64,000 nucleotides of DNA from Mycolicibacterium neoaurum ATCC 25795 (GCF_000691525.1 NZ_JMDW01000011.1:186001-250000); one strand, 5' to 3'; positions 12,323-21,846 are shown, counted from the stretch's first letter. Program-made: numbers and translations. Notes: generated by a model not told the origin, from the sequence alone.

Positions 12323-12952
12323 TCAGCGCAGATCCGGGATATCTGCCGGCGTGCGGGGAAACACGTACAGGGCCATCTTGCGGTTCGACATCTGGTGCTC
12401 ACCGAGGAACGTGCAGCCCACGTACTCGACCAGTCGACGGGCCCCGGTGTTGCGGTGGTCGGGGTCGAACATCACCCGTCGGCACTGCGGTTCCTGAGCG
12501 AAGATATCGGCCATCAGCTTCGGCAGGATCAGCGGTGCGATACCGCGATTCACCAGTCGGGTGTCGGCGATCGCCGCGTGCACCCCGAGGTCATGGGGGT
12601 CGGCCGCGTACCGCGTCGCAATGGAATCCTTGGCGGCCCGGTATATCTCGACGTAACCGATGTCCTCACCCTTGCGGCTGGCCAGAAACGGACGGGAGAA
12701 CGTACCCGCCAGCTGGGCCTTCAGGTATCCCCGCCAGCGCTCCGGCGGCCACGCGTACTCCCAGGCCTCGGCCAGGTGCGGCAGGTTCATCCACTGCGAG
12801 ATCAACTCGGCGTCGGCGTCGGGATCGACAAGACGCACGCCGTAGGGCGGCGCGACGGTGGGCGTCAACGGGGGCCCGACCAGGCGGACGTCCTCGGGGA
12901 TGTCGGTCAGCTCGCGCGGCAGGATCGGCAGCGGCTCGTCAGTCTCGATCAT
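12323..12952 (-). CDS. mbtK: Mycobactin lysine N-acyltransferase MbtK
   Basis: A 209-residue GNAT-fold enzyme that transfers the acyl chain from MbtL to the N6 of lysine in mycobactin. Characteristic stretches are WMNLPHLAEAWEYAWPPERW, HAAIADTRLVNRGIAPLIL and MFDPDHRNTGARRLVEYVGC followed by FLGEHQ, as in M. tuberculosis Rv1347c (210 residues). ATG 12952 gives this length. A longer frame to 13096 exists but would overlap the divergent 63-residue gene. No strong second iron box is visible upstream, although a half-site-like AGCCTACCC lies just ahead of the start. Confidence 0.92.
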   Translation of the reverse strand: MIETDEPLPILPRELTDIPEDVRLVGPPLTPTVAPPYGVRLVDPDADAELISQWMNLPHLAEAWEYAWPPERWRGYLKAQLAGTFSRPFLASRKGEDIGYVEIYRAAKDSIATRYAADPHDLGVHAAIADTRLVNRGIAPLILPKLMADIFAQEPQCRRVMFDPDHRNTGARRLVEYVGCTFLGEHQMSNRKMALYVFPRTPADIPDLR

Positions 12953-13042
12953 TTGACGCACGAGCCTACCCAACAGCGCCGATCCGGGGTCGGCTACATA
13001 CCTGGCCGGGGACCGCTGCGCCGGTGGTGCGATGGTAGGGGC

Positions 13043-13234
13043 ATGATCCGCGATCATGTCGAAGAGCTGCGCAGGTGGGAGGATTCCGGTGCGCACTGGC
13101 AGGTGGTGGCCCGCTCCGGCGAACGGTTGACCATCGCCCTGCTGCGTTGCGACGGTGGTGAGGAGGTCGACCGGTTCACCTCCGACGACGCGGCACTGCT
13201 CGCCTACGTCGGTTCACGCAACGGTTCGGCCTAG
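13043..13234 (+). CDS. Small conserved actinobacterial protein (63 aa), function unknown
   Basis: Sixty-three residues beginning MIRDHVEELRRWEDSGAHW, acidic and soluble, with no membrane segment. It has good third-position GC and stops six bases before the patatin-like gene on the same strand, so the two are probably cotranscribed. I recognise short proteins of this pattern next to lipase genes in actinobacteria but know no assigned function. Confidence 0.65.
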   Translation: MIRDHVEELRRWEDSGAHWQVVARSGERLTIALLRCDGGEEVDRFTSDDAALLAYVGSRNGSA

Positions 13235-13240
13235 AGTCAC

Positions 13241-14914
13241 GTGGTGCAGATACCGTTCCTCGACCGGCGTGGCCCGGAACCGGCGCCCGTCGCTGAGGCC
13301 ATTGCCGACTCGGCCGAGGAGCTGGAGAACGACGAGGCCCAGGACGCGGATCTGCCCACCGATGACCCGGCGCTGGTGTTGCAGAAGATGGAGAACCGGC
13401 TGGTGCGGCTGCACCTGGCCACCCCGGGCGTGCTGAGTGACGAACAGCTGCGCCGGTTGCGCTATCTGCTGAACTTCGCGAAATTATCCGATTTCGAGCC
13501 CGGCGCGGCGGGCCCGGGCGGCACGCGCGGCCGGGGCGATGTCTCGGTGGGCGCCGAACTGGCGAACTGGCGCGCCAGGGTGGCCAACACTCTGCACGGC
13601 CCGCTGCGCGAGGACCGCGATGCCGCCCGCGCGCTGACCGATGCCCGCCACATCCTCGACGCCCTGAGCGATGACCAGGACGAGCAGCGCAGCGCGCTCG
13701 CCGAACGCCACGGGGCCCGGTTCTCCCAGCGTGAACTCGACGCCGAGATCGGCCACAAGAAGTTGGTGACGGTCCTCGGCGGCGGTGGTGGCGCGGGTTT
13801 CGTCTACATCGGCGGGATGCAACGGCTGCTGGAGGCCGGCCAGGTCCCCGACTACATGATCGGTTCGTCGATCGGGTCGATCATCGGTGCGGTGATGTCG
13901 CGGTCGCTGCCCGTGCCGATCGACGAATACGTGGCCTGGGCCAAGACGGTGTCCTACCGCGCCATCCTCGGCTCCGAGGAGCTGCGCAGGCGGCACGGAC
14001 TCACCGGCATGTTCGCCCTGCGGTTCGACGAGTTCGCGCACGGCTTGTTCACCCGCGAGGACGGCGAACAGATGCGGATGTCCGATCTCGGCATCCCCTA
14101 CGAGGCGGTGGTGGCCGGGGTGCGCAGGCAGCCGTTCGCGGCGCTGCCCGCCAAGTTCCGCCATCAAGAGCTCGCGGTGCTGCGGATGCGCACCCTGCCG
14201 TTCCTGCCCATCGGCATGGGCCCCGAGGTGGCGGCCCGGATGTGGCAGGCGGCCGCGTTCATCGACTCCAGGGTGGTCAAGGCGATCGTCGTCGGCGGTG
14301 ACGCGTTGACCCGCGAGCTCAATGTCGTCGATGCCGCGTCGTTCTCCTCGGCCATTCCCGGTGTGCTGCACCATGAAACGCGCGATCCGACGATGGTGCC
14401 GATCCTCGACGAGATGTTGGCCACCCATGACGTGGGCGCCATCGTAGACGGCGGCACCGCGAGCAATGTGCCGGTGGAGTTGGCATGGAAGCGCATCCGC
14501 GACGGCCGGCTGGGCACCCGCAATGCCTGTTATCTGGCCTTCGACAGTTTCCATCCGCAGTGGGATCCGCGGCACCTGTGGCTCGCCCCGATCGCGCAGG
14601 CGATCCAGTTGCAGATGGTGCGCAACCTGCCCTACTCCGATCACATCGTCCGGTTCGCGCCCACCCTGTCGCCGCTGAACCTGGCGCCGTCGACGGCCTC
14701 GATCGACCGGGCCTGCGGGTGGGGGCACAAACGGGTGGACAAGGCCATCCCCATCACTTCCGCATTGCTGCAGCCGATCTGGTGGGAGGACGTGCCCGAG
14801 CCGGAACGTTCGCGCGCCGCCAAGGACACCGCGACGCCGATGAGCACCGTGCTGTCGGAGGCCCAGCGTCCGCGCAACCGGTTCGAACGCTGGCGGGACC
14901 GCTACCTCACCTAG
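13241..14914 (+). CDS. Patatin-like phospholipase family protein
   Basis: A 557-residue protein with an acidic N-terminal region of about 170 residues and a patatin hydrolase domain. The oxyanion glycine loop is at 180-192 (VLGGGGGAGFVYIGG region), the nucleophile elbow GSSIGS at 208-213 (Ser210), and the second dyad residue in VDGGTASNVP (Asp403). The family cleaves acyl esters from lipids. No signal peptide is seen, so action is cytosolic or membrane-peripheral. Start GTG 13241; GTG 13244 is equally possible. Its stop overlaps that of the convergent DUF2237 gene by CTAG. Confidence 0.9.
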   Translation: MVQIPFLDRRGPEPAPVAEAIADSAEELENDEAQDADLPTDDPALVLQKMENRLVRLHLATPGVLSDEQLRRLRYLLNFAKLSDFEPGAAGPGGTRGRGDVSVGAELANWRARVANTLHGPLREDRDAARALTDARHILDALSDDQDEQRSALAERHGARFSQRELDAEIGHKKLVTVLGGGGGAGFVYIGGMQRLLEAGQVPDYMIGSSIGSIIGAVMSRSLPVPIDEYVAWAKTVSYRAILGSEELRRRHGLTGMFALRFDEFAHGLFTREDGEQMRMSDLGIPYEAVVAGVRRQPFAALPAKFRHQELAVLRMRTLPFLPIGMGPEVAARMWQAAAFIDSRVVKAIVVGGDALTRELNVVDAASFSSAIPGVLHHETRDPTMVPILDEMLATHDVGAIVDGGTASNVPVELAWKRIRDGRLGTRNACYLAFDSFHPQWDPRHLWLAPIAQAIQLQMVRNLPYSDHIVRFAPTLSPLNLAPSTASIDRACGWGHKRVDKAIPITSALLQPIWWEDVPEPERSRAAKDTATPMSTVLSEAQRPRNRFERWRDRYLT

Positions 14915-15306
14915 AGATCGCTCGCGTCGTCGGGCACATCGACGGCATGCTCGGCGAGCACCTCGATCGGCACGATGCTCAGCGTGCGTTCATGGGTGCA
15001 CGCCATCACCACGGGTGCGGCGAATCCATCCTGGTAGGCGCGCAACCAGTTGACCGCCGTGACACACCAGCGATCCCCTGGCACCAGACCGGGAAACCGG
15101 TACTGCGGCATGGGGGTGCTCAGATCATTGCCGATGGACCGCTGATGTTCCAGGAATTCGGCGGTCACCACGGCGCAGATGGTGTGCATCCCTGCGTCTT
15201 CCGGACCGGAGGAACAGCAGCCGTCGCGGTAGAAGCCGGTGACCGGGTCGCTGCCGCACGGTTCCAACGGGCCGCCCAGCACATTCAGTTCGGGGTGTTC
15301 GGGCAT
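14911..15306 (-). CDS. DUF2237 family protein
   Basis: A 131-residue protein matching the DUF2237 pattern: NVLGGPLEPCG, PVTGFYRDGCCSSGPEDAG, GNDLSTPMPQYRFPGLVPGD and RWCVTAVNWL. Several cysteines are conserved in the family, but no biochemical role is known to me. ATG 15306 is chosen because the upstream in-frame extension would run into nagA. It lies eight bases after the nagA stop on the same strand and so may belong to the nag operon. Confidence 0.85.
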   Translation of the reverse strand: MPEHPELNVLGGPLEPCGSDPVTGFYRDGCCSSGPEDAGMHTICAVVTAEFLEHQRSIGNDLSTPMPQYRFPGLVPGDRWCVTAVNWLRAYQDGFAAPVVMACTHERTLSIVPIEVLAEHAVDVPDDASDL

Positions 15307-15313
15307 GCCCCCA

Positions 15314-16468
15314 TCATGCATCCCCGCCCGCCGGGTCGAGTACCCAACCGCCACGGCGCAGCACACCGGTCACCGCGAGATCGGCGTCGAGCACCACCAG
15401 ATCGGCGGCCGCCCCGGCCACCAGCCGCGCGTCGGGCAGCCCCAACGCGCGCGCCGGATTCACCGATGCCTGGGCCACCGCCGCACACAACGCCGCATCG
15501 CGGGCCAACCCGCTGTGGGTCACGGCGAACCGGAACACCCGGTCCATCGTGGCGGTGCTGCCGGCGATCGTCTCGGTACCCGCGACCCGGGCCACCCCAT
15601 CGCGCACCTGCACCCCCAGCGGACCCAGCTCGTACCGACCGTCGGCCATCCCGGTGGCGGCCATCGCATCGGTGATCAGCGATACCCGTTGCGGCCCAGC
15701 ACTTCGCGTGATGTGCCGGTAGATCGCCGGGTCGACGTGCACCCCGTCGGTGATGACCTCGACGGTGACCCGGTCATCCTCCAGCAGCGCGATGATCGGG
15801 CCGGGCTCGCGACGGTCGATGGGCCGCATCGCGTTGAACAGATGGGTGCCGACTCCCGCGCCGGCGTCGATGGCCGCGCGGGTCTGGGCGTAGGTCGCCT
15901 CGGTGTGCCCGACGGCCACCACGACGCCCGCCGACCGGAGTTGGGCGATCGCGGCGAGCGCGCCGTGGCGTTCCGGGGCCAACGTCACCATCCGGATGCA
16001 GCCCGCCCCGGCATCGAGTACGCGGGCCACCTCGTCGCGGTCCGGATCGCGCATCAATGCGGGTTCGTGTGCACCACAGCGCAACTCCGAAAGCCACGGA
16101 CCTTCCAGGTGGATACCGTCGAGCAGTCCGGCCCGCACATCGCCGGCCAGTGCGCCGACCTGGCGCAGTAGCTCATCGGGTGCCGCGGTGACCAGCGAGG
16201 CGACAATCGTGGTGCTGCCGTGCCTGCGGTGCAGATCGACTGCCGCGGCCGTCTGCTCGGTACTGCCTGCGGTGAAGTTGGCGCCGGCCCCGCCATGGAC
16301 GTGGGTGTCGACGAATCCGGGCACCACGGTGACCGCGCCCAGCACCCGGTCGGGCGCGCTGGGCGGAGCACCGGAACCCGTGGCGCGCACCGTTTCCCCG
16401 GCGATATCGATCCACCCCGGGCGCAGAAGTTGCGCACCGGTCAGCAGGGTATCGGCGACCAGCAGCAC
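15314..16468 (-). CDS. nagA: N-acetylglucosamine-6-phosphate deacetylase
   Basis: A 384-residue amidohydrolase that removes acetate from GlcNAc-6-phosphate. Metal and substrate motifs are FVDTHVHGG (His56, His58), GIHLEGPW, VAVGHTEATYAQ, THLFNAM and SLITDAMAATG. The GTG start at 16468 directly follows the nagB stop (TGAGTG). It works with NagB to send amino sugars to fructose 6-phosphate, and the neighbouring PTS genes supply the phosphorylated substrate. Confidence 0.94.
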   Translation of the reverse strand: MLLVADTLLTGAQLLRPGWIDIAGETVRATGSGAPPSAPDRVLGAVTVVPGFVDTHVHGGAGANFTAGSTEQTAAAVDLHRRHGSTTIVASLVTAAPDELLRQVGALAGDVRAGLLDGIHLEGPWLSELRCGAHEPALMRDPDRDEVARVLDAGAGCIRMVTLAPERHGALAAIAQLRSAGVVVAVGHTEATYAQTRAAIDAGAGVGTHLFNAMRPIDRREPGPIIALLEDDRVTVEVITDGVHVDPAIYRHITRSAGPQRVSLITDAMAATGMADGRYELGPLGVQVRDGVARVAGTETIAGSTATMDRVFRFAVTHSGLARDAALCAAVAQASVNPARALGLPDARLVAGAAADLVVLDADLAVTGVLRRGGWVLDPAGGDA

Positions 16469-17254
16469 TCAGATGCCCTGCCAGTCGGGCTTGGACCGGT
16501 AGGTCTCGCGGTAGTACTCGGCGAGCTGCAGCCGGCGAGCGGCACCATCGTCGAGCAACACCGTCACGTGCGGATGATGCTGCAGCACGGTGGCCGGCCA
16601 CATCGCGCTGACCGCACCCTCCACCAGGTGGTGCACGGCCTCGGCCTTGCTGCGCCCGATGGCCACCAGCACTATGTGCCGCGCCTCGAGAATGGTGCCC
16701 AGCCCCTGGGTCAGGCAGTGGGTGGGCACGGCATCGATATCGTCGCCGAAGAAACGGGCGTTGTCGCGGCGGGTCTGTTCGGTCAGCGTCTTGATCCGGG
16801 TGCGCGAGGCCAGCGAGGAACCGGGTTCGTTGAACCCGATGTGCCCGTCGGTGCCGATCCCGAGGATCTGCAGGTCCACTCCCCCCGCGCCGGCGATGGC
16901 CGCCTCGTATGCCGCGCAGGCCGCCGGGATGTTCTCGGCCAGGCCGTCGGGTCCCTGCACGGCACCGTCGGCGAAGTCCACCCGGTCGACGAAGACGGTG
17001 TCGATGACATTGCGGTAGCGCTCGGGGTGGTCGGCGGGCAGACCGACGTATTCGTCGAGGGTGAACCCGCGGACCTGCCGGAACGACAGCCCGCCCGCGG
17101 CATGGCGGGTGGCCAGCTCGTCATAGATGGACAGCGGCGATGACCCGGTGGCCAACCCGAGCACGGCATCGGGCTTGCGATCCAGCAGCGCACCGATGGC
17201 GTCGGCGGCGACGCCGCCGATCGCGGCGGCGTCGGGCAGGATGACGACCTCCAT
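16469..17254 (-). CDS. nagB: Glucosamine-6-phosphate deaminase
   Basis: A 261-residue enzyme converting glucosamine 6-phosphate to fructose 6-phosphate and ammonia. Typical motifs are LGLATGSSPLSIYDEL, FTLDEYVGLP, LGIGTDGHIGFNEPGSS and TVLQHHPHVTVLLDD. Its ATG shares a base with the EIIA stop (TGATG), and nagA follows at once, giving a coupled EIIA-nagB-nagA operon. Confidence 0.95.
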   Translation of the reverse strand: MEVVILPDAAAIGGVAADAIGALLDRKPDAVLGLATGSSPLSIYDELATRHAAGGLSFRQVRGFTLDEYVGLPADHPERYRNVIDTVFVDRVDFADGAVQGPDGLAENIPAACAAYEAAIAGAGGVDLQILGIGTDGHIGFNEPGSSLASRTRIKTLTEQTRRDNARFFGDDIDAVPTHCLTQGLGTILEARHIVLVAIGRSKAEAVHHLVEGAVSAMWPATVLQHHPHVTVLLDDGAARRLQLAEYYRETYRSKPDWQGI

Positions 17255-17715
17255 CAGCTGGTCGCCACGAACAGTCCGGCCCCGGCGGTCAGGTGGGCCC
17301 CCAGCGGCGGGGTCACCGCGATATTGCCCGGTTCACGCTCGTCCATGATCACCACGGGCACGATCGGGTTGAGCCCCTTGGCCACCACCGCCGGGATGTC
17401 GTAGGTGATGACGACCTCACCGGCGGTGACCTGCACGCCCTCCTGCAGCACGGTGGTGAAACCCTCGCCGTTGAGCGCCACGGTGTCCAGGCCCAGATGC
17501 ACCAGCACGCCGACGTTGTCCGGGGTCAGCACGATGAAGGCGTGCGGCATGAGTTTGAGCAGCTTGCCCGACACCGGCGCGACGGCGTCGACGATCTCGT
17601 GCGGCGGGTCGATCGCGGCGCCGACGCCGACCATGCCTTGGGAGAACACCGGATCGGGCACATCGGCCAGGGCGACGGCGCGTCCCGCCACCGGCGCCAG
17701 CACGTTTGTCGTCAT
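17254..17715 (-). CDS. PTS glucose-type EIIA component
   Basis: A 153-residue free-standing IIA domain of the PTS glucose/N-acetylglucosamine family. The phosphorylated histidine is His73 in [11 protein letters not shown], with His58 (MPHAF) the second active-site histidine. It would accept phosphate from HPr and pass it to Cys461 of the divergent EIIBC. ATG 17715 has no competing upstream start that gives domain sequence. It is first in the operon with nagB and nagA. Confidence 0.92.
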   Translation of the reverse strand: MTTNVLAPVAGRAVALADVPDPVFSQGMVGVGAAIDPPHEIVDAVAPVSGKLLKLMPHAFIVLTPDNVGVLVHLGLDTVALNGEGFTTVLQEGVQVTAGEVVITYDIPAVVAKGLNPIVPVVIMDEREPGNIAVTPPLGAHLTAGAGLFVATS

Positions 17716-17797
17716 GGTTGCAACACTACGAGCGGCGCACCTCGGGCGTTGCCGAACACGGCCTTGGATTGCGGTCTCTGGGGCTAAGCTGCCGCGA

Positions 17798-19342
17798 ATG
17801 GGTGGGTCGACCAAACCGCAGAACAGTCCCCGCATCCCGGGGTTCGCACAACTCCAGCGGCTCGGCAAGAGCCTGATGCTGCCGATCGCCGTGCTCCCCG
17901 CGGCGGGCATCCTGTTGCGGCTGGGCCAGCCGGATCTGCTGGGCCGCATCGAGGCGCCGGTGGTCGGGCCGTTCTTCCAGGCCATGAGTGCGGCCGGCGG
18001 CGCATTGTTCGACAATCTGGCGTTGTTGTTCGCCGTCGGTGTCGCGATCGGTTTCGCCAGGAAGGCCGACGGATCGACCGCGTTGGCCGCCGTGGTCGGC
18101 TATCTGGTGATGGACAAGGTCTTCGAGACCATGTCGCCGTTCGTCCTCGCCGGTGTGCTCGACAAGGCCGGCGAACAGGCCCAGATCAACTACAGCGTCT
18201 TCGGCGGCATCGTCATCGGCCTGTTGACCGCCTGGCTGTTCGACAAGTACCACACCATCGAATTGCCCTCGTATCTCGGCTTCTTCGGGGGTCGGCGGTT
18301 CGTCCCGATCGTGGTGTCGCTGGCCAGTCTCTTCGTGGCGTTCGCGATGAGCTACTTCTATCCGCTCTTCGACTCCGGGCTGACCAGTCTGGGTCAGTTC
18401 ATCGGTGGCTCCGGTGCGATCGGTGCGTTCGTCTACGGGTTCGCCAATCGGATGCTCATCCCGGTGGGTCTGCACCACATCCCGAACTCCTATATCTGGT
18501 TCCTCTACGGCGATTACGACACCCCCAACGGTGTCGTCACCGGCGAGCTCACCCGCTTCGCCGCGGGCGATCCCACCGGCGGACACCTGACGGCGGGCTT
18601 CTACCCGATCCTGATGTTCGGTCTGCCTGCCGCGGCGCTGGCGATGATCCATGTGGCCGACAAGAAGCAGCGCAAGGTCGCCGTCGGCATCCTGTCCGCG
18701 GCGGCGCTGACGGCGTTTCTCACCGGCGTCACCGAACCGCTCGAGTTCGCATTCATGTTCGTCGCGTTCCCGCTGTACGTCATCCACGCGGTGCTGACCG
18801 GTCTATCGCTGGCCATCGCCTACGCCCTGGACATCCATCTGGGCTTCTCGTTCTCGGCGGGCCTGATCGATCTCCTGCTCTACGGGGGAGCCCCGGCGGC
18901 CAAGAACATCCCGCTGTTGGTGGGTATGGGCCTGGTGTTCTTCGTCGTGTACTACCTGTTGTTCCGGTTCGCCATCACCCGGTGGAACCTGCGCACACCG
19001 GGCCGCGAGCCCGAGGATGAGTTCGTCGCCGAGGAGGCCGCCAATGTCGGTGCGGGCACCGGATCCCCCACCGCGGTGGTCGCCGGCACCGGTTCCGATC
19101 CCGGTGCCGAGGCATCGCGCGCCGAGCAGGTCATCGCCGCATTCGGCGGCCGGGGCAACCTGGTCAACGTCGACGCCTGCATCACGCGCCTGCGGATGGA
19201 GGTCGCGGATCCGTCGAAGGTGGATCAGGCCCGGTTGAAGAGTCTCGGCGCGGCCGGCGTCATCGAGGTCGGCAACAATGTGCAGGCCGTGTTCGGGACC
19301 GAGGCCGAGGCACTGAAGAACGACATCAACAGCGCCCGCTGA
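17798..19342 (+). CDS. PTS EIICB component, glucose/N-acetylglucosamine family
   Basis: A 514-residue permease. Residues about 20-400 form the multi-spanning IIC domain with [12 protein letters not shown] and the conserved [17 protein letters not shown]. The C-terminal IIB domain has the phosphocysteine at 461 in [13 protein letters not shown]. An Ala/Gly/Thr-rich linker joins them. There is no IIA domain, so the adjacent free EIIA is its partner. The nagA/nagB neighbours point to N-acetylglucosamine (NagE-like) rather than glucose. ATG 17798 leaves an 82-base divergent promoter region. Confidence 0.92.
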   Translation: MGGSTKPQNSPRIPGFAQLQRLGKSLMLPIAVLPAAGILLRLGQPDLLGRIEAPVVGPFFQAMSAAGGALFDNLALLFAVGVAIGFARKADGSTALAAVVGYLVMDKVFETMSPFVLAGVLDKAGEQAQINYSVFGGIVIGLLTAWLFDKYHTIELPSYLGFFGGRRFVPIVVSLASLFVAFAMSYFYPLFDSGLTSLGQFIGGSGAIGAFVYGFANRMLIPVGLHHIPNSYIWFLYGDYDTPNGVVTGELTRFAAGDPTGGHLTAGFYPILMFGLPAAALAMIHVADKKQRKVAVGILSAAALTAFLTGVTEPLEFAFMFVAFPLYVIHAVLTGLSLAIAYALDIHLGFSFSAGLIDLLLYGGAPAAKNIPLLVGMGLVFFVVYYLLFRFAITRWNLRTPGREPEDEFVAEEAANVGAGTGSPTAVVAGTGSDPGAEASRAEQVIAAFGGRGNLVNVDACITRLRMEVADPSKVDQARLKSLGAAGVIEVGNNVQAVFGTEAEALKNDINSAR

Positions 19343-19345
19343 ATC

Positions 19346-19894
19346 TCAGCGGCAGTAGTCGTGTGTCGCGTACTCCAACGCGCGTCGGAACACGGGGTCC
19401 AGCCTGCGGTTGCGTGCGGCCTCGTCGACCGCGGCCGCCAACTCTGCCGGACACGACGGGTTGTGCAGTTCCTGCCATCGGTGCCCGATCTCGGCGACCA
19501 TGGTCTGGTTCAGCGTGTCGATCTTCGCGCGGGTGTCCGCCAGGTCGGGGGCCGTGACGGGTGCGGCCGCCGGGTCGATCTTCCAGTATGCGAACAGGCT
19601 GTGCTGCAACGAGACCGAGGCGTCGATCTGGTCGCGGAAGACCTCGCGCACATAGCCGGGATCGGTCCCCTGCTGCTGAGCGGCGGCGGCGACCCCGTCG
19701 AGTACCTGCTGTTCGCGCGGTGGGTCCGAGATCGCACCGCCGGTCAGGTATTTGGAAGCCGCAACGGGGTCGGCGGTCTGCAACCGCTGTGCGGCGGCAT
19801 CCACCAGCGGCAGCAGCGGGCTCAGCACATCGGCACCGGCGGCCGGGGCGATCGTCGCGAACGCCAGCGCGGCAGCAATCAGCGGTATCCGCAT
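19346..19894 (-). CDS. Secreted chorismate mutase (AroQ gamma, Rv1885c type)
   Basis: A 182-residue exported enzyme that rearranges chorismate to prephenate. A Sec signal peptide spans about residues 1-21, ending APAAGA. The mature part has the gamma-class pattern VDAAAQRLQTADPVAASKYL, VREVFRDQIDASVSLQ, and two C-terminal cysteines (NPSC, HDYC) that form a disulfide in the M. tuberculosis enzyme. Its ATG overlaps the stop of the upstream amidohydrolase gene (TGATG). Why an exported chorismate mutase is coupled to a cytosolic amidohydrolase is unclear. Confidence 0.9.
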   Translation of the reverse strand: MRIPLIAAALAFATIAPAAGADVLSPLLPLVDAAAQRLQTADPVAASKYLTGGAISDPPREQQVLDGVAAAAQQQGTDPGYVREVFRDQIDASVSLQHSLFAYWKIDPAAAPVTAPDLADTRAKIDTLNQTMVAEIGHRWQELHNPSCPAELAAAVDEAARNRRLDPVFRRALEYATHDYCR

Positions 19895-21654
19895 CAGCGG
19901 GTCCCGCGCAGCAACCGGCCCGGCCGCTTACCGGTGTCCACGCCGTCGCGTCGGGTGATCACGCCGTTGACGATCGTCGCGGTGTAGCCCGACGCGCCCT
20001 GGACCAGCCGGTGCCCGCCGGCGGGCAGGTCGAAGGCCATCCGCGGTGCGTGCAGTGTCAGTGCGTCGAGGTCGATCACGTTGATATCGGCCTTCTTTCC
20101 GGTCTGGATGACGCCGCGGTCGGTGAGCCCGAACAGCTGCGCGGTGTCATGGGACTGTTTGCGAACAACGTACTCCAGCGGCAGCTTCTCGCCGCGGTGT
20201 CGATCACGTGCCCAGTGCGTCAGCAGGAAGGTCGGATAGGACGCATCGCAGATCATGCTGCAATGCGCACCACCGTCGGAGAGCCCGAGCACCCCGGCGG
20301 GATGGGTCATCATCTCCCGGATGGCGTCGTGATTGCCGTCGGCGTAGTTGAACATCGGCAGCATGAGCATGTTCGATGCATCGGCCTCCAGCATCAGGTC
20401 GTACATGGCGGCCAGCACATCCTGGCCGCGGTCGGCGGCGATGGCGGCCACCGTCTTGTCGCGGGTGGGCTCGTAGTCGGGCGGTTCACCGAGCGAATAC
20501 AACCGGTCACCGGAGTACTGCGCCAGCGCGAACATGCCGTCGAACAGCACGTTCGGGTCGATCGGCAGATCTTCTTCGGACAGAATGGCCTGCCGCACAG
20601 CCGGTTCGGCCAGCCGGGCGGCCAGCTCCTCGCGGCCGCACGACGCCTTCAACGCGCGGTAGGTGGGACGGTGGGTGAAGGCGTGGTGGCCGGGAAAGCC
20701 CAGCAGCATGCCGAACGGGCGGGCCGCCACCTGCGGATACAACCGACTGCCCGCCTGATGCGCGGCGGCCGACAGGTCGAGCTGCTCGCGCCACAGTTGT
20801 GGGTCGGCGTCGACCTGGATGAGCGCGAAGCTCAACGCACAGTCGATCTCCTCGCCCAGCCTGCGCATCCATTCCAGTTCCCTGCGCGGGGCGACGATGT
20901 CCTCACCGGCGGCACCCTGCGGGGCCAGTTCGAAGACCGCACCGCCGCCGACCGCGGTGGCCCGCCCGAGGGCGAACAGTTCATCCTCGGCGGCAAAGGT
21001 TCCCGGCACCGGTTCGCCGTCCATGGCCCGGTGCGCCAGCGTCCGCGACGACGAAAAGCCCAGGGCCCCGGCCTCGATCGCCTCCCGGACGATTCGGCTC
21101 ATGGCCGCGATGTCCTCGGGTGTGGCCGGTTCGTTGCGGGCTCCGCGCTCACCCATCGCGTAGGCCCGCACCGTCCCATGCGCGATCTGGCTACCCATGT
21201 CCACGGCGAGCTCGCGGTGGCCGATGACATCGAGGTACTCGGCGTAGCTCTCCCAGCCCCAGGTGATGCCCTCGGTGAGCGCGGTGCCGGGAATGTCCTC
21301 GACACCCTCCATCAGCTCGATCAGCCATTGTTCCTGACCGGGCCGCACCGGGGCGAAACCCACCCCGCAGTTACCGGCGACGACGGTCGTCACACCGTGG
21401 CTGCTCGACGGTTCGAGCACATCGTCCCAGCTGACCTGTCCGTCGTAATGGGTGTGGATGTCGACGAAGCCGGGCGCGACGATCTTGCCGGTGGCATCGA
21501 TGGTCTCGGCGGCCGCGCCGGCCAGCGGCGGGTCGCCATGGCCGCGGCGGCGCACCTCGACGATGCGTCCGTCCTTGACTGCCACGTCGGCGGTGAACCG
21601 GTCCGCACCGGTGCCGTCGACAACTGTTCCGCCGGTGATCAACAGATCGAACAC
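19894..21654 (-). CDS. N-acyl-D-amino-acid deacylase family amidohydrolase
   Basis: A 586-residue cytosolic metal-dependent hydrolase. Metal ligands are visible in FVDIHTHYDGQ (His67, His69), the cysteine motif AGNCGVGFAP (Cys96), and the late LSDGGAHCSM. The C-terminal NVIDLDALTLHAPRM is typical of the D-aminoacylase group of the amidohydrolase superfamily. The true substrate is unknown; the family also includes acyl-amide and carbamate hydrolases. Start ATG 21654. The chorismate mutase gene follows with overlap. Confidence 0.88.
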   Translation of the reverse strand: MFDLLITGGTVVDGTGADRFTADVAVKDGRIVEVRRRGHGDPPLAGAAAETIDATGKIVAPGFVDIHTHYDGQVSWDDVLEPSSSHGVTTVVAGNCGVGFAPVRPGQEQWLIELMEGVEDIPGTALTEGITWGWESYAEYLDVIGHRELAVDMGSQIAHGTVRAYAMGERGARNEPATPEDIAAMSRIVREAIEAGALGFSSSRTLAHRAMDGEPVPGTFAAEDELFALGRATAVGGGAVFELAPQGAAGEDIVAPRRELEWMRRLGEEIDCALSFALIQVDADPQLWREQLDLSAAAHQAGSRLYPQVAARPFGMLLGFPGHHAFTHRPTYRALKASCGREELAARLAEPAVRQAILSEEDLPIDPNVLFDGMFALAQYSGDRLYSLGEPPDYEPTRDKTVAAIAADRGQDVLAAMYDLMLEADASNMLMLPMFNYADGNHDAIREMMTHPAGVLGLSDGGAHCSMICDASYPTFLLTHWARDRHRGEKLPLEYVVRKQSHDTAQLFGLTDRGVIQTGKKADINVIDLDALTLHAPRMAFDLPAGGHRLVQGASGYTATIVNGVITRRDGVDTGKRPGRLLRGTR

Positions 21655-21763
21655 AGCTCACTCCTTCGGTCCCCTGCATCGTGTGTAGCACCGCTCGTCG
21701 CGCAGACCAGGCAGATTTCGAAAAGTGTTCACTACCGGTGTCAGGGCAGGTATGCGTCACGAC

Positions 21764-21846
21764 GCTTGGGCGAGATCGGCGTGAGGGTCGTGGATGCGCC
21801 GCGGTGACGGACAAAACCGCAACCCTCACGCCGATCTCGCCCAAGC
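21764..21846. repeat. Perfect 25-bp intergenic inverted repeat
   Basis: Bases 21764-21788 (beginning GCTTGGGCGAGATCGGC) are the exact reverse complement of 21822-21846, around a 33-base loop. It lies between divergent genes, about 110 bases ahead of the amidohydrolase start and 93 bases before the AbiEi-like gene, so it is not a terminator for either. The stem is the longest perfect palindrome I found in the window. Confidence 0.85.

Noticed and set aside
12953..12985. Possible second IdeR box before mbtK
   Set aside because: Only the right half-site (AGCCTACCC) resembles the consensus; the left half does not match.
13484..14728. Long open frame antisense to the patatin-like gene
   Set aside because: It has low-complexity His/Arg/Gly-rich sequence typical of GC-rich shadow frames; the plus-strand gene has catalytic motifs.
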